A stretch of DNA of 64,000 nucleotides from Cellulomonas telluris (GCF_004886325.1 NZ_QXFN01000005.1:124001-188000); one strand, 5' to 3'. Numbered from the stretch's first letter, positions 46,978-57,421 are shown. The notes: a model not told the origin generated them from the letters alone. Numbers and translations are program-made.

Positions 46978-48135
46978 TCAGGCGCGCGCCAGCACCTCGC
47001 CCGCCCGCGCCCGGGCCCACTCCTCCGCGCCGAGCACGGCGTCGAGGGTCAGCGCGGCGGCCGGCGTGCCGCTGTGCTCCTCCAGGACGCGCGCGACGGT
47101 GCCGACGACGTCGCCGAACCCGATCCGCCCCCCGAGGAACGCGTCGACGCACTCCTCGTTCGCCGCGTTGAACACCGCCGGGTGGGTCGCGGACGCCGCG
47201 ACCGCCTCCCGCGCGAGCCGCACCGCCGGGAAGACCTGCTCGTCGAGCGGCTCGAACGTCCACGACGTCGCCGTGGACCAGTCGCAGCCCGCCGCGGCAC
47301 CGGGCACCCGGTCCGGCCAGGCCAGGCCGAGCGCGATCGGCAGGCGCATGTCCGGCGGCGACGCCTGCGCGATCGTGGAGCCGTCCACGAACTCCACCAT
47401 CGAGTGGACCACCGACTGCGGGTGCACCACGACCGCGATGTCGTCCACGGGCACGTCGAACAGCAGGTGCGCCTCGATCAGCTCCAGGCCCTTGTTCATC
47501 AGGCTCGCCGAGTTGACCGTGACGACCGGGCCCATCGCCCAGGTCGGGTGCGCGAGCGCCTGCGCCGGGCTGGCCGCCTTCACCGCGTCCGCGTCCCACC
47601 CTCTGAATGGCCCGCCCGACGCCGTGAGGACCAGGCGTCGCACCTCGGCACGACGCCCGCCTCGCAGCGCCTGCGCCAGCGCGGAGTGCTCGGAGTCGAC
47701 CGGCACGATCTGGTCGGGGCGGACGGCCGCGGCGTGGACGAGGGCGCCGCCGACGACCAGCGACTCCTTGTTGGCGAGGGCGAGCGTGCTGCCTCCGCGC
47801 AGGGCCGCGAGGGTCGGGAGCAGCCCCACCGAGCCGGTGATGCCGTTGAGGACCACGTCCGCGCCGGAGCCGGCCACCTCCTCGGCGGCCCGCGGCCCGG
47901 CGAGCACCCTCGTGCCCGGCAGTGCGTCCCGCACGCGGTCGGCCGCGCGCTCGTCCGCGACGGCGACGACGGGGACCCGGTGCGCACGCGCCTGCTCGAC
48001 GAGCAGGTCGGTGTGGGCGCCGCCCGCCGACAGCGCGGTCACGACGAACCGCTCCGGGTTGCGGGCCACGATGTCGAGGGCCTGCGTCCCGATCGATCCG
48101 GTGGACCCGAGGACGACGACGCTGCGCTGGCTCAC
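46978..48135 (-). CDS. dxr: 1-deoxy-D-xylulose-5-phosphate reductoisomerase
   Basis: A 385-residue NADPH-dependent enzyme converting DXP to MEP, the first committed step of the non-mevalonate isoprenoid pathway. Visible motifs are the cofactor loop [16 protein letters not shown], the active-site [11 protein letters not shown], the metal-binding [12 protein letters not shown] and [13 protein letters not shown]. The GTG at 48135 is favoured because a GAGG element lies nine bases upstream. The ATG three codons earlier would directly abut that element. Confidence 0.95.
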   Translation of the reverse strand: MSQRSVVVLGSTGSIGTQALDIVARNPERFVVTALSAGGAHTDLLVEQARAHRVPVVAVADERAADRVRDALPGTRVLAGPRAAEEVAGSGADVVLNGITGSVGLLPTLAALRGGSTLALANKESLVVGGALVHAAAVRPDQIVPVDSEHSALAQALRGGRRAEVRRLVLTASGGPFRGWDADAVKAASPAQALAHPTWAMGPVVTVNSASLMNKGLELIEAHLLFDVPVDDIAVVVHPQSVVHSMVEFVDGSTIAQASPPDMRLPIALGLAWPDRVPGAAAGCDWSTATSWTFEPLDEQVFPAVRLAREAVAASATHPAVFNAANEECVDAFLGGRIGFGDVVGTVARVLEEHSGTPAAALTLDAVLGAEEWARARAGEVLARA

Positions 48136-48182
48136 GACCGCCATCCTCGCAGAGGGCGGCCGGCGACCGTGCCGCGCGGCGG

Positions 48183-48737
48183 TCACTCGACGCCGAGCAG
48201 GACCTCCACCGCCCGGGCGACGAACGCGTCGACGGGGCCCTCCGCGTAGCCGTTGCGGCCGTTGCGCCGCCGGAACGTCGCCGACCGCAGCTCGGCGGCC
48301 GTCAGCGGGGCACCCGTGTCGAAGTAGGCGATGAGCCGGTGGCACAGGGCGTCGACGTCCGCCGGCTCGTAGCCCGGCTGACGGCCCTCCGGCGGGGCGA
48401 ACCGGTCGCCGTCCGGGCGCCCGAGCCGCCCGTAGAGCGTGCGCGCCTGCGTCCCGAGGTGCGCCATCCAGGCGTCCTGGCCCTGCTCGGCGATGAACTG
48501 CGCCCGGTGACGCGCGACGAACGCCGCCTCCAGCCGGTCGAGGGCCGCGTCGACCGCGGCCGTGACGTAGCCGCCGCGGACCATGTCGAACGCGACGTCG
48601 CGCACCTGGGCGCTGGACAGCCCGTTCGCCGGGCCCTGCTCGTAGAGGGAGCGTGCGTGGGAGAAGAACTCGTCGACCTCGTCCGGGTCGTAGCCGCGCC
48701 GGAGCCCGGTGACGGTCCTGAACATCCCGTCGCTCAC
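48183..48737 (-). CDS. DivIVA-domain protein with duplicated motif
   Basis: A 184-residue protein. The N-terminal segment [20 protein letters not shown] matches the DivIVA/Wag31-type membrane-binding start. A similar motif recurs about 110 residues later ([22 protein letters not shown]), so the protein looks like two related halves. It lacks the long coiled coil of Wag31 and is not the main polar-growth protein. Function unknown. The GTG overlaps the rlmN stop by four bases (GTGA), so it is coupled to rlmN. Confidence 0.82.
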   Translation of the reverse strand: MSDGMFRTVTGLRRGYDPDEVDEFFSHARSLYEQGPANGLSSAQVRDVAFDMVRGGYVTAAVDAALDRLEAAFVARHRAQFIAEQGQDAWMAHLGTQARTLYGRLGRPDGDRFAPPEGRQPGYEPADVDALCHRLIAYFDTGAPLTAAELRSATFRRRNGRNGYAEGPVDAFVARAVEVLLGVE

Positions 48738-49864
48738 TCGTCCTCCTCCGCCGCGAGCTGGCCGCACGCGCCGTCGATGTCGCTGCCCCGCGTGTCCCGG
48801 ATGGTCGTGGGGATGCCGTGCGCGCGCAAGCGTGCCACGAACTCCCGCTCGACCTCGGGATCGCTCGCCGTCCAGCGCGAACCCGGTGTCGGGTTGAGCG
48901 GGATCGGGTTGCAGTGCACCCAGCCCGTGCCGCCGCGGGCGACGAGCTTCTCGCCGAGCAGGTCGGCCCGCCACGCGTGGTCGTTGACGTCGCGGATGAG
49001 CGCGTACTCGATCGACACGCGGCGGCCGGTGACGTCGAAGTACCGGCGGGCGGAGTCGAGCGCCTCGTCGACGGTCCAGCGGGTGTTCACCGGGACGAGC
49101 TCGCTGCGCAGCTCGTCGTCGGGCGCGTGCAGCGACAGCGCGAGCGTGACGGGGATGCCCTCGCCGGCCAGCTTGTCCATCGCCGGCACGAGGCCGACCG
49201 TCGAGACCGTGATGTTGCGCGCCGACATCCCGAGCCCGTCCGGGGCGGGCGCCACGAGGCGGCGGACCGCGGCCATGACGGTCTTGTAGTTCGCCAGCGG
49301 CTCGCCCATGCCCATGAACACGACGTTCGTCAGGCGCGTCGCACCGCCCGGGATCTCGCCGGCGGCCAGCGCGCGCGCGGCCTGCCGCACCTGCTCGACG
49401 ACCTCGGCCGTCGACAGGTTCCGCGTCAGGCCCATCTGGCCCGTGGCGCAGAACGCGCAGGCGAGGCCGCAGCCGACCTGGCTCGAGACGCACAGGGTCG
49501 CGCGGTTGGCGTACCGCATGAGGACGGACTCGACCTTGGTGCCGTCGAAGAGGTGGTACAGCGTCTTGACCGTCGTGCCCTGGTCCGCCGTGAGCGTGCG
49601 GCTCTCGGTCAGCAGCGGCGGGAACAGGTCCGCGACCAGCACGTCCCGGCTCGCCTTGGGCAGGTCGGTCATCGCCGCCGGGTCGGCGGTCAGGTGGGTG
49701 AAGTAGTGCGTCGCGAGCTGCTTGGCGCGGAAGGGCTTCTCCCCCAGCGCCTGGACGGCCTCGACGCGCTCCTCGGGCGTGAGGTCGACGAAGTGGCGCG
49801 GCGGCTTGCCGCGGGCGCCGCGCATGGGGGCGCTGAGATCCAGACGGACCGGCGTGGGGTTCAC
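48734..49864 (-). CDS. rlmN: Dual-specificity 23S rRNA/tRNA adenine-C2 methyltransferase
   Basis: A 376-residue radical SAM enzyme that methylates C2 of adenine 2503 in 23S rRNA and adenine 37 in some tRNAs. The radical SAM motif is [12 protein letters not shown] (CxxxCxxC), preceded by VGC and followed by [11 protein letters not shown]. The resolving Cys lies near the C-terminus in [16 protein letters not shown]. The GTG start is preceded by GAGAGGAG. It lies 100 bases downstream of cdsA and is coupled to the DivIVA-like gene. Confidence 0.96.
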   Translation of the reverse strand: MNPTPVRLDLSAPMRGARGKPPRHFVDLTPEERVEAVQALGEKPFRAKQLATHYFTHLTADPAAMTDLPKASRDVLVADLFPPLLTESRTLTADQGTTVKTLYHLFDGTKVESVLMRYANRATLCVSSQVGCGLACAFCATGQMGLTRNLSTAEVVEQVRQAARALAAGEIPGGATRLTNVVFMGMGEPLANYKTVMAAVRRLVAPAPDGLGMSARNITVSTVGLVPAMDKLAGEGIPVTLALSLHAPDDELRSELVPVNTRWTVDEALDSARRYFDVTGRRVSIEYALIRDVNDHAWRADLLGEKLVARGGTGWVHCNPIPLNPTPGSRWTASDPEVEREFVARLRAHGIPTTIRDTRGSDIDGACGQLAAEEDE

Positions 49865-49964
49865 GACGGGGCTCCTCTCCCGCGCGTGGCGGACGGGACG
49901 GACGGACGGGCGGCCCGGTGGGGCCGGGGGCGCGGCGCGGGCGGATGCGGCGCGCGGGACGGGC

Positions 49965-50804
49965 TCAGCCCGCGGGAACCAGGACGGTCAGCAGGACCCA
50001 GACCGTCGGGGCGGTGAGCAGCAGCGAGTCGAGCCGGTCGAGCACGCCGCCGTGACCCGGGAGCAGGCGGCCCATGTCCTTGAGCTCGAGGTCCCGCTTG
50101 AGCATGGACTCGGCGAGGTCGCCCAGCGTGGCGCTCACGACGGTGCCCAGGCCGAGCAGGACGCCGACGAGCGGCTCGCCGCCGAACGCCAGCTGGACCC
50201 CGACGACGCCCACGACGCACGCGAGGACGAGCGAGCCGAGCAGGCCCTCCCACGACTTCTTGGGGCTGACGGTGGGCGCGAGCGGGTGCCGGCCGAGCAG
50301 GCTGCCGACCGCGTAGCCACCGGTGTCGCACGCGACCGCCAGCAGGATGAAGAGGACGACGCGCGTGGGCCCGTCGGGCTCCGCCAGCAGCAGCATGACG
50401 AAGCCCGCGAGGAACGGCAGGTAGGCCGCCGCGAACGTGGCGGCCGTGGCGTCCCGCAGCGCCGACTCGCCGCTGCCGTCCAGCACGCGCCAGACCACCG
50501 CCCCGCCGACCGTGAGCAGGAACGCGACGAAGAGCGCCTCCGGACCGGCCGTGTAGGCCGAGACGAGGACGCCCGCCGTGCCGACCAGCAGGGGCAGCAC
50601 GGGCAGGTGGATCGACCGGCGGGTCAGGGCCTGGGCGAGCTCCCAGACCGCTGCCCCGACGGCGAGCACCGCGAGGGCGACGAACGCCTCCTTGCGGATG
50701 AACAGCGAGGCCGCCACGACGCCGAGCAGGACGACGCCCACCGTGACCGCGGCCGGGAGGTCGCGTCCAGGGCTGGAGCTGCGGGGGGCGGCGAGCTGTG
50801 TCAT
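49965..50804 (-). CDS. cdsA: Phosphatidate cytidylyltransferase
   Basis: A 279-residue polytopic membrane enzyme making CDP-diacylglycerol from phosphatidate and CTP, the precursor used by PgsA. The C-terminal family signature ([20 protein letters not shown], then GVLDRLD) is complete, and [11 protein letters not shown] is also present. About eight hydrophobic segments are visible. The ATG overlaps the frr stop (TGATG), so it is coupled to frr in the pyrH-frr-cdsA cluster. Confidence 0.95.
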   Translation of the reverse strand: MTQLAAPRSSSPGRDLPAAVTVGVVLLGVVAASLFIRKEAFVALAVLAVGAAVWELAQALTRRSIHLPVLPLLVGTAGVLVSAYTAGPEALFVAFLLTVGGAVVWRVLDGSGESALRDATAATFAAAYLPFLAGFVMLLLAEPDGPTRVVLFILLAVACDTGGYAVGSLLGRHPLAPTVSPKKSWEGLLGSLVLACVVGVVGVQLAFGGEPLVGVLLGLGTVVSATLGDLAESMLKRDLELKDMGRLLPGHGGVLDRLDSLLLTAPTVWVLLTVLVPAG

Positions 50805-51361
50805 CAGACCTCGAGCAGCTCGCTCTCCTTGGACGCGAGCAGCTGGTCGACGAGGTCGACGTGGCGCTTCGTCAGGGCCTCGAGCTCCTTCTCCGCACGC
50901 GCGACCTCGTCCTCGCCCGCCTCGCCGTCCTTCGCGATCCGGTCGAGCTCCTCCTTGGCGCGCCGGCGGATTGAGCGCACCGAGATGCGGGCGTCCTCCG
51001 CCTTGCTCTTCGCGAGCTTGACGAAGTCCTTGCGCCGCTCCGCGGTGAGCGCGGGCAGCACGACGCGCACGACGTTGCCGTCGTTCGTCGGGTTCACGCC
51101 GAGGTCGGAGTCGCGCAGCGCCTTCTCGATCGCCGTCATCGACGACTTGTCGAACGGCGAGACCAGGATCGTGCGCGCCTCGACGACGTTGAACGACGCC
51201 AGCTGCTGCAGCGGGGTCGGCGAGCCGTAGTAGTCGACGAACACCTTGGCGAACATCGCCGCGTTCGCGCGGCCCGTGCGGATCGCCGCGAAGTCCTCCT
51301 TCGCGACCTCCACGGCCTTGTCCATCTTCTCCTCGGCCTCGAGGAGTGTGTCGTCGATCAC
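50804..51361 (-). CDS. frr: Ribosome recycling factor
   Basis: A 185-residue factor that splits post-termination ribosomes with EF-G. The sequence has the two-domain RRF pattern: [35 protein letters not shown] and the [20 protein letters not shown] helix. The GTG is preceded by GAAGGAG. It lies between pyrH (57 bases upstream) and cdsA (1-base overlap). Confidence 0.97.
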   Translation of the reverse strand: MIDDTLLEAEEKMDKAVEVAKEDFAAIRTGRANAAMFAKVFVDYYGSPTPLQQLASFNVVEARTILVSPFDKSSMTAIEKALRDSDLGVNPTNDGNVVRVVLPALTAERRKDFVKLAKSKAEDARISVRSIRRRAKEELDRIAKDGEAGEDEVARAEKELEALTKRHVDLVDQLLASKESELLEV

Positions 51362-51418
51362 CGGTGCTCCTTCGTGATGTCTGTGCCGGCCGCGGTGGGC
51401 GGTGCCGGTGGGGTGCGG

Positions 51419-52210
51419 TCAGCTCGCGGTGACGAGCGTCCCGATCTTCTCACCCTCGAGCGCGCGCGTGACGTTGCCCGGCTCCTCGAGCCCGAACACG
51501 CGCATCGGCACGTCGTTGTCGCGGCACAGGCTCAGCGCCGAGGTGTCCATGACCCCCAGCTCGCCGACGATCGCGTCGGTGTACGTCAGGTGGTCGAGCT
51601 TGCGGGCCGTGGGGTCCCGGCGCGGGTCGGCGGTGTAGACGCCGTCGACGCCGTTCTTGCCCATGAGGACCTCCTGGCAGTGCGTCTCCAGGGCACGCTG
51701 CACCGCCACGGTGTCCGTGGAGAAGTACGGGAGGCCGGCGCCCGCGCCGAAGATGACGACGCGCCCCTTCTCGAGGTGCCGGATGGCCCGCAGCGGGATG
51801 TACGGCTCCGCGACCTGACCCATCGTGATGGCGGTCTGCACGCGGGTGCTGACACCGGCCTGCTCGAGGAAGTCCTGCAGCGCGAGGCAGTTCATGACCG
51901 TGCCGAGCATGCCCATGTAGTCCGCTCGGGCCCGGTCCATGCCGCCGACCTGCAGCTCCGCACCACGGAAGAAGTTGCCGCCGCCCACGACGATCGCGAC
52001 CTGGACCCCGTCGCGCACGGCCGCGGCGATCTCCCCCGCGATGCGGCGCACGATCGGCACCGCGAGGCCCACCGCGCCGCCGCCGAAGCTCTCGCCCGAC
52101 AGCTTGAGCAGGACGCGGCGCGCCTGCACCTGCTCGGCGCCACGTGCGCCCGGGGAGGACGTGCCGGTCGCGGGTGCGGCCTGCGGGCCGCCGGTGGGGT
52201 GCTCGGTCAC
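51419..52210 (-). CDS. pyrH: UMP kinase
   Basis: A 263-residue amino-acid-kinase-fold enzyme that phosphorylates UMP to UDP. The core starts [15 protein letters not shown], followed by [27 protein letters not shown] and the C-terminal [15 protein letters not shown]. About 30 Ala/Gly/Pro-rich residues precede the core, longer than in E. coli but normal for actinobacteria. The GTG is preceded by GGAGGAC. It is separated from tsf by a 17-bp hairpin and followed by frr. Confidence 0.97.
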   Translation of the reverse strand: MTEHPTGGPQAAPATGTSSPGARGAEQVQARRVLLKLSGESFGGGAVGLAVPIVRRIAGEIAAAVRDGVQVAIVVGGGNFFRGAELQVGGMDRARADYMGMLGTVMNCLALQDFLEQAGVSTRVQTAITMGQVAEPYIPLRAIRHLEKGRVVIFGAGAGLPYFSTDTVAVQRALETHCQEVLMGKNGVDGVYTADPRRDPTARKLDHLTYTDAIVGELGVMDTSALSLCRDNDVPMRVFGLEEPGNVTRALEGEKIGTLVTAS

Positions 52211-52296
52211 GGGGTCCTCCTCGTCGGTCGCGCACGGGGCGCGGGTGGCCGCTGGGTCGACGCGGGGCGCCCGGCGGACCGCGGGCTCCCGGTGCG

Positions 52297-52332
52297 GCGG
52301 TGGCCCCGGTCCGTCCGGACCGGGGCCACCGC
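52297..52332 (-). terminator. Perfect hairpin between tsf and pyrH
   Basis: GCGGTGGCCCCGGTCCG (52297-52313) is fully complementary to 52316-52332, leaving a 2-base centre (realistically a 16-bp stem with a GTCC-type tetraloop). It begins 13 bases after the tsf stop. There is no U tract. Probable terminator or processing element of the rpsB-tsf transcript. Confidence 0.75.
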
Positions 52333-52345
52333 CCTCACGACGTGC

Positions 52346-53191
52346 TCAGGCTCCGACGCGGTAGCGCACGAAGCCCGTGACCGTGCCGCCGGCCTCGGCG
52401 ACGACCTGGCCGACCGTCTTCTTGTTGTCCTTCGCGAACGCCTGGTCCAGCAGGACCGACTCCTTGAAGAAGCCGTTGAGGCGGCCCTCGACGATCTTCG
52501 GCAGCGCGGCCTCGGGCTTGCCCTCGTTGCGGGCCGTCTCCTCGGCGATGCGGCGCTCGTTCTCGACGATGTCCGACGGGACCTCGTCGCGCGTCAGGTA
52601 CGACGGCGAGAACGCCGCGATGTGCGTGGCGACGTCGCGGGCGACCGAGGCGCCGGCCGCGTCCGTGGCGACGAGGACGCCCACCTGGGGCGGGAGGTCC
52701 TTGTTGACCTTGTGCAGGTAGACCTCGACGTGCTCGCCGGCGAGGCGCGCGACGCGGCGGACGACGACCTTCTCGCCGAGCGTCGCGGCGGTCTCGTCGA
52801 CCACCGTCTGCAGCGGGGTGCCGTCGGCGTCCGCGGCGAGCAGCGCCTCGGCGTCGGCCGCACCGGAGGCGACGGCCGTGGCGAGCACGCGCTCCGCGAG
52901 CGAGATGAACGTCTGGTTCTTCGCGACGAAGTCGGTCTCGGAGTTGACCTCGACGAGCACGCCCGTCTGGCCCTCGCCGTCGGCCGTCGGCGCCACGTTC
53001 GCGGCGACCAGGCCGTCGGAGGCCGAGCGGCCCTCGCGCTTGCCGACGCCCTTCAGGCCCTTGACGCGGATGATCTCGAGCGCCTTGTCGACGTCGCCGT
53101 CGGCCTCCTCCAGCGCCTTCTTGACGTCGAGCATGCCGGCACCGGTCCGCTCGCGGAGCGCCTTGATGTCGGCCAGCGAGTAGTTCGCCAT
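52346..53191 (-). CDS. tsf: Elongation factor Ts
   Basis: A 281-residue nucleotide exchange factor for EF-Tu. It begins with the UBA-like domain ANYSLADIKALRERTGAGML-DVKKAL. The conserved core follows with VEVNSETDFVAKNQTF, and the C-terminal part ends in GTVTGFVRYRVGA. It lies downstream of rpsB, as in most bacteria, with a hairpin in the intervening 103 bases. Confidence 0.97.
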   Translation of the reverse strand: MANYSLADIKALRERTGAGMLDVKKALEEADGDVDKALEIIRVKGLKGVGKREGRSASDGLVAANVAPTADGEGQTGVLVEVNSETDFVAKNQTFISLAERVLATAVASGAADAEALLAADADGTPLQTVVDETAATLGEKVVVRRVARLAGEHVEVYLHKVNKDLPPQVGVLVATDAAGASVARDVATHIAAFSPSYLTRDEVPSDIVENERRIAEETARNEGKPEAALPKIVEGRLNGFFKESVLLDQAFAKDNKKTVGQVVAEAGGTVTGFVRYRVGA

Positions 53192-53244
53192 CAGTTCCGT
53201 CCGTCCTTACGTTCTGGCCGGTCCCGCAGGTCCGCGGGCCGGGG

Positions 53245-53276
53245 CGGGTGCGGCGCGGTCGCGCGCGCCGCACCCG
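53245..53276 (-). terminator. 13-bp hairpin between rpsB and tsf
   Basis: CGGGTGCGGCGCG (53245-53257) pairs with CGCGCCGCACCCG (53264-53276) around a 6-base loop, about 18 bases after the rpsB stop. It may act as a partial terminator setting the S2 to EF-Ts ratio. Confidence 0.55.
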
Positions 53277-53294
53277 CGGGTGTGCGTCGGTGCG

Positions 53295-54275
53295 TCAGGC
53301 CTGCTCGTCCTGCGCAGCGGCCTCCTCGCGCGCCTCGCCGGCGGCAGCGGCCTCGACGGCGGGGGCGGCGTCCTGGCCGGGCGCGGTGGCCGACTCGGCC
53401 GGACCGGCCTCGCCCGCGGCCTGCTGCGGGTCGCCCGCGGCGGCGGCAGCGGCGTCGACGGCCTCCGGCGCGAGCGCCGGGTCCTGCAGGCCGGCCTCGG
53501 CACCGGCGAGGAGCTCGCGCTCCCACTCGGCGAGCGGCTCGGCGTCGGCGTCGGCACCCTGCGTCGCGGCGGCGGCGCCACCCGAGTGGCGCTTCATGAG
53601 GCCGTCGGCGGCCGCGTCGGCGATCACGCGGGTGAGCAGCTGGACGGCGCGGATCGCGTCGTCGTTGCCCGGGATCGGGTAGTCGACGACGTCCGGGTCG
53701 CAGTTGGTGTCGAGGATCGCGACGACCGGGATGCCGAGCTTGCGCGCCTCGTCGACGGCCAGGTGCTCCTTGTTGGTGTCGACGACCCAGATCGCCGAGG
53801 GCACCTTCGCCATGTCGCGGATGCCGCCGAGCGTCTTCGTCAGCTTGTCCTTCTCGCGGCGCAGGACGAGCAGCTCCTTCTTCGTCAGGCCCGAGGCCGC
53901 GACGTCGTCGAAGTCGATCTGCTCGAGCTCCTTGAGGCGCTGGAGGCGCTTGTGGACCGTCGAGAAGTTCGTGAGCATGCCGCCCAGCCAGCGCTGGTTC
54001 ACGTAGGGCATGCCGACGCGGGCGGCCTGCTCGGCGACGGGCTCCTGCGCCTGCTTCTTGGTGCCGACGAACAGGATCGAGCCACCGTGCGACACGGTCT
54101 GGCTCACGAAGTCGTACGCACGGTCGATGTACGACAGCGACTGCTGCAGGTCGACGATGTAGATGCCGTTGCGCTCGGTGAAGATGAAGCGCTTCATCTT
54201 GGGGTTCCAGCGGCGGGTCTGGTGCCCGAAGTGGACACCGCTCTCGAGCAGCTGGCGCATGGTCACGACGGCCAT
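53295..54275 (-). CDS. rpsB: 30S ribosomal protein S2
   Basis: A 326-residue ribosomal protein. The conserved core (residues 1-235) is complete, with [32 protein letters not shown] and [20 protein letters not shown]. After this come about 90 residues rich in Ala and Glu (a low-complexity acidic tail), longer than the tail of most S2 proteins. The ATG is preceded by GGGAGGAC. A TAGACT box about 210 bases upstream and a leader hairpin suggest a long 5' leader. Confidence 0.96.
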   Translation of the reverse strand: MAVVTMRQLLESGVHFGHQTRRWNPKMKRFIFTERNGIYIVDLQQSLSYIDRAYDFVSQTVSHGGSILFVGTKKQAQEPVAEQAARVGMPYVNQRWLGGMLTNFSTVHKRLQRLKELEQIDFDDVAASGLTKKELLVLRREKDKLTKTLGGIRDMAKVPSAIWVVDTNKEHLAVDEARKLGIPVVAILDTNCDPDVVDYPIPGNDDAIRAVQLLTRVIADAAADGLMKRHSGGAAAATQGADADAEPLAEWERELLAGAEAGLQDPALAPEAVDAAAAAAGDPQQAAGEAGPAESATAPGQDAAPAVEAAAAGEAREEAAAQDEQA

Positions 54276-54614
54276 GACACGTCCTCCCGGCGCGCGCCGG
54301 CCAGGCGCGCGCACTCGTGCGGGCCGGGGCCCGCGGTCTCGGTTGTCGGTCCGGCCGGCGGCCGGTCCCCTGGTGCCACCCGCCGTCCGCACCGGGCCCG
54401 AGGGCCCGGACCGTGCGGGACGACGTCCGGTCAGGACCGGGTCATGGCACGCGAATTCGACCGGCACGGGCCGGTCGTGGGGAAAGTCTAACGCACCACG
54501 GCACCTGCCCTCGTCGGGGTCCCGGCCGACCACAGCCGGCCGGCACCGCAGCCCCGTCCACAGCCCTCGGCGGCGGTGCTCCGCACCTGCGGGTGCGGCG
54601 TCCATCGTGGTCGC
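54276..54614. other. 339-base divergent gap with rpsB leader
   Basis: No gene is visible. On the minus strand a TAGACT -10-like box (54485-54490) could start the rpsB transcript, giving a leader of roughly 200 bases. Within it a GC-rich hairpin (54387-54418) pairs CCGGGCCC (54392-54399) with GGGCCCGG (54402-54409) and CCGCA (54387-54391) with TGCGG (54414-54418) across a small bulge. It may take part in ribosomal-protein autoregulation, but I cannot match it to a known S2 leader motif. On the plus strand a weak CATCGT box (54603-54608) precedes the M23 gene. Confidence 0.45.
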
Positions 54615-55307
54615 ATGCCGCCCCGTCCATCGCTCAGGTCCCCCGGCCCCGCTCGCGCCGCTCTGCGGTGCGACGACGTGCGTCGCGCCCTCGGGCGGGA
54701 GCGGGAGGCCCGTCCCGGAGGTCGCCCGGCGGTCGGGGCACAGCGCGCGGGCGTGGCGCACCCTCCGCCCCGGGCGGGCGCGCGGCGTGCGGCCGGCGCC
54801 CTGGTGACGCTCGTCCTCGGCGCGCTCGCCGCGGGCGTGGTCGCGCCGCCCTCGGACGCCGGCGTCCCCTCGGAGCCGGCCACCGTCGTGGTCTACCGTC
54901 CGCCCGTCGAGGGGGTGCGAGCCCCGACCCGCGCGTTCGAGGCGCCGCCCGAGCCGTGGGCCGCCGGCCACCGCGGCGTGGACCTGCCCGCTCCCGCGGG
55001 AGCCCGCGTGCTCGCGCCCGCCGACGGCGTCGTGACGTTCGCGGGTCCCGTCGCGGGGCGCGGCGTGGTGACGGTGCTCCACCCCGACGGGCGGCGCAGC
55101 AGCCTCGAGCCGCTGACGCCGGCGGTGACCGCGGGCGACCGGGTGCGCGCCGGCGACACCCTGGGCACGGCGGCCGACGGCGGCCACTGCGTGGGCACGT
55201 GCGTGCACTGGGGCGTGCGGGAGGGCGAGCGCTACGTCGACCCCTGGGCGCTCCTGCCCGGGGCCGGGCCCGTGGTGCTCCTGCCCCTCGGACGAGGGGA
55301 ACCGTAG
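54615..55307 (+). CDS. M23-family peptidase (LytM-like), exported
   Basis: A protein of about 230 residues. A hydrophobic segment (about 70-88, [19 protein letters not shown]) following an Arg-rich region is probably a signal peptide or anchor, which would put the catalytic domain outside. The LytM-type zinc site is visible as HRGVDLPAP (HxxxD) and the later CVHWGVR. The family cleaves peptidoglycan cross-links. One expected His of the HxH pair is Val-Cys-Val-His here, as in many Gram-positive relatives. The start is uncertain: ATG 54615 is favoured by a CATCGT box 6 bases upstream, but the long basic N-terminus is unusual. A similar gene neighbours rpsB in mycobacteria. Confidence 0.78.
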   Translation: MPPRPSLRSPGPARAALRCDDVRRALGREREARPGGRPAVGAQRAGVAHPPPRAGARRAAGALVTLVLGALAAGVVAPPSDAGVPSEPATVVVYRPPVEGVRAPTRAFEAPPEPWAAGHRGVDLPAPAGARVLAPADGVVTFAGPVAGRGVVTVLHPDGRRSSLEPLTPAVTAGDRVRAGDTLGTAADGGHCVGTCVHWGVREGERYVDPWALLPGAGPVVLLPLGRGEP

Positions 55308-55324
55308 GTGCGGCCGCCGGCGTC

Positions 55325-56263
55325 TCAGGCGCGCTCGGCGTCGAGCAGGCGCGTGCGCAGCCGGACCATGGCCGCGGTGTGGATCTGGGAGATGCGCGAC
55401 TCCGTCACGCCGAGCACACGCCCGATCTCGGCGAGCGTCATGCTCTCGTAGTAGTAGAGGACGACGACCAGCCGCTCACGCTCGCCGAGGCACTCGATCG
55501 CCCGCGCCAGCAGGTACTTCGTCTCCTGCGCCTCGACCGAGCCGGCAGGGTCCTCCGCACGCCGGTCGCCCAGCGTGTCGGCGAGCGTGCCCGCACCCGG
55601 GCGGTCGTCCGAGCCCGCGAGCAGCTCGTCGAGGGCCGCGATGTTGACCGCGGCCAGCTGCGTGTAGACGGCGCGCAGCTCGTTCACGGGCAGGTCGAGC
55701 CGCTGGGCGACCTCCGCCTCGGTGGGCGCCCGGTGCAGCGTGGCCTCGAGCTCGCCGTAGGCGCGGTCCACGGCCCGGGCCTTCGTGCGCACCGACCGCG
55801 GCACCCAGTCCATCGCCCGCAGCTCGTCGATGATGGCCCCGCGGATCCGGGAGGAGGCGTACGACTCGAACTTCACGGCACGCTCGGTGCGGTACTTCTC
55901 GATGGCGTCGATCAGCCCGAACATCCCGTAGGACACGAGGTCGGCGTGCTCCACGCTGGACGGCAGGCGCATGCCGAGGCGGCCGGCGACGGCCGTCACG
56001 AGCGGCACGTAGTGCAGGATCAGCTGCTCCCGCGCCCGGCTGCAGCGCTCCTGCTCGTACCGGGCCCAGAGCGCCTCGACGTCGTCCGCCTGCGGGACGG
56101 CGACAGGGCCCGCGGGCACGGGGGCCTGCGTCGCCTCGCTCGCGGCTGCGCCGGCGGTCGTGCGCTGCTGCGGGACGAGGCCCGCGGGGGCGGTGCCCGG
56201 CCGGTAGGCGCGCAGCGGGGCGGGTGCCGGGGTCCCGACGGTGGCGTCCTGCAGTGCCGTCAT
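55325..56263 (-). CDS. whiG: RNA polymerase sigma factor WhiG/FliA type
   Basis: A 312-residue alternative sigma factor of the sigma-28 (FliA/WhiG/SigD) group. An Ala/Pro-rich N-terminal stretch of about 65 residues precedes region 2 ([19 protein letters not shown] and [20 protein letters not shown]), region 3 ([18 protein letters not shown]) and region 4 ([20 protein letters not shown]). In Streptomyces WhiG controls sporulation, and in motile actinobacteria the same group drives flagellar genes. No flagellar or anti-sigma gene is in the window. It is downstream of xerC. Confidence 0.92.
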   Translation of the reverse strand: MTALQDATVGTPAPAPLRAYRPGTAPAGLVPQQRTTAGAAASEATQAPVPAGPVAVPQADDVEALWARYEQERCSRAREQLILHYVPLVTAVAGRLGMRLPSSVEHADLVSYGMFGLIDAIEKYRTERAVKFESYASSRIRGAIIDELRAMDWVPRSVRTKARAVDRAYGELEATLHRAPTEAEVAQRLDLPVNELRAVYTQLAAVNIAALDELLAGSDDRPGAGTLADTLGDRRAEDPAGSVEAQETKYLLARAIECLGERERLVVVLYYYESMTLAEIGRVLGVTESRISQIHTAAMVRLRTRLLDAERA

Positions 56264-56358
56264 CGTCGGCTCCGTCTCTGTGCTGGTGCCCGTGCGGGGC
56301 GAGGTCGGGCGGGGAGGGGCGGGGCGGTGCCCGGGACGTCCGGGCTGGACTACGGCGT

Positions 56359-57288
56359 TCACGCCCGTGGATGGGCGAGGCGGTGGGCCGAGCGGAGCCG
56401 CTCGGCGGACACGTGGGTGTAGCGCTGCGTCGTCGCGAGGCTCGCGTGCCCGAGCATCTCCTGCACCGAGCGCAGGTCGGAGCCGCCCTCGAGCAGGTGC
56501 GTCGCCGCCGTGTGCCGCAGGGCGTGCGGGGCGATGTCGTCGACGCCGACGGCGGCGGCCAGCGCGTGGACGACCGAGCGGAGCTGGCGCTGGTCCGCGC
56601 GTCCGCCGCGACGACCCAGCAGGAGCGCCGGCGGCGTCCCCTCCCGGACCAGGCGCGGACGCGCCCCGGCCAGCCACGCGTCGACGGCACGTGCGGCGGG
56701 GAGCCCGAACGGCACGACGCGCTCCTTGCCCCCCTTGCCGAGCACGCGCAGCGTGCGGGTGCCGAGGTCGACGTCCGGGACGTCCGCGCCGCACAGCTCG
56801 CCGACGCGCACGCCCGTGCCGTAGAGGAGCTCGAGGGCGGCCCAGTCGCGCACCAGGAGGGGGTCGTCGTCGTCCTGGGCGCGCTCCCGCGCCGCGTCGA
56901 GGAGCCGCGTCACGGGCTCGACGGCGAGCACGGTCGGCAGCGGGGCACCGCTGCGCGCCGACGCCAGCCGCAGGGTGGGGTCCGTCGCGAGCCTGCTGGT
57001 GTGCACCGCCCAGCGGAAGAAGGTGCGGGCGGCGGCCGACCGGCGGGCGAGCGTCGCCCGGCTGCGGTCGGCCCCCGCCATCGCGGCGAGCCACCCGCGG
57101 AGCACCGCGAGGTCGACCTGGTCCAGCCGGCTGACCCCGTGCCGCACCGCGTGCGCGAACAGGTGCTCCAGGTCGCCGAGGTAGGCGCGGACCGTGTTCT
57201 CGGAGAGCGCCCGCTGCGCGCGCAGGTGGAGGGCGAAGTCGGCGAGCAGCTGGGCCCTCTCGGGGGCCCTCGCCGTGATCTCCGCCAT
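56359..57288 (-). CDS. xerC: Tyrosine recombinase XerC
   Basis: A 309-residue site-specific recombinase that resolves chromosome dimers at dif with XerD, under FtsK control. The N-terminal SAM-like core-binding domain (about 15-100) leads to the catalytic domain with Arg in LLYGTGVRVGELCG, the Lys of GKGGKERVVPFG, HALRHTAATHLLEGG, LGHASLATTQRYTHV and the nucleophilic Tyr. The ATG at 57288 is chosen over one two codons upstream because AGGAG lies seven bases before it. Between dprA and whiG, the normal actinobacterial order. Confidence 0.95.
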   Translation of the reverse strand: MAEITARAPERAQLLADFALHLRAQRALSENTVRAYLGDLEHLFAHAVRHGVSRLDQVDLAVLRGWLAAMAGADRSRATLARRSAAARTFFRWAVHTSRLATDPTLRLASARSGAPLPTVLAVEPVTRLLDAARERAQDDDDPLLVRDWAALELLYGTGVRVGELCGADVPDVDLGTRTLRVLGKGGKERVVPFGLPAARAVDAWLAGARPRLVREGTPPALLLGRRGGRADQRQLRSVVHALAAAVGVDDIAPHALRHTAATHLLEGGSDLRSVQEMLGHASLATTQRYTHVSAERLRSAHRLAHPRA

Positions 57289-57294
57289 GAACAT

Positions 57295-57421
57295 GCTCCT
57301 AAGGTGGCGCCCGTCACCATGCCTTCACAAGACGCTCGGAGAACGACGGGAAAGCGCGCTGACGGAATCCGCCGACAATGTCCGTTTCGAAGGCGCGGAT
57401 TCCCCTGAACGCCGCTTTTTT
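57295..57421 (-). other. AT-richer gap with hairpin and A/T tract between dprA and xerC
   Basis: The gap begins right after the dprA stop with a 7-base T/A tract (57416-57422), rare in this window. GGAATCCGC (57364-57372) pairs with GCGGATTCC (57395-57403), 9 bp with a 22-base loop. It looks like a processing or terminator element upstream of xerC. I cannot identify a promoter. Confidence 0.4.
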
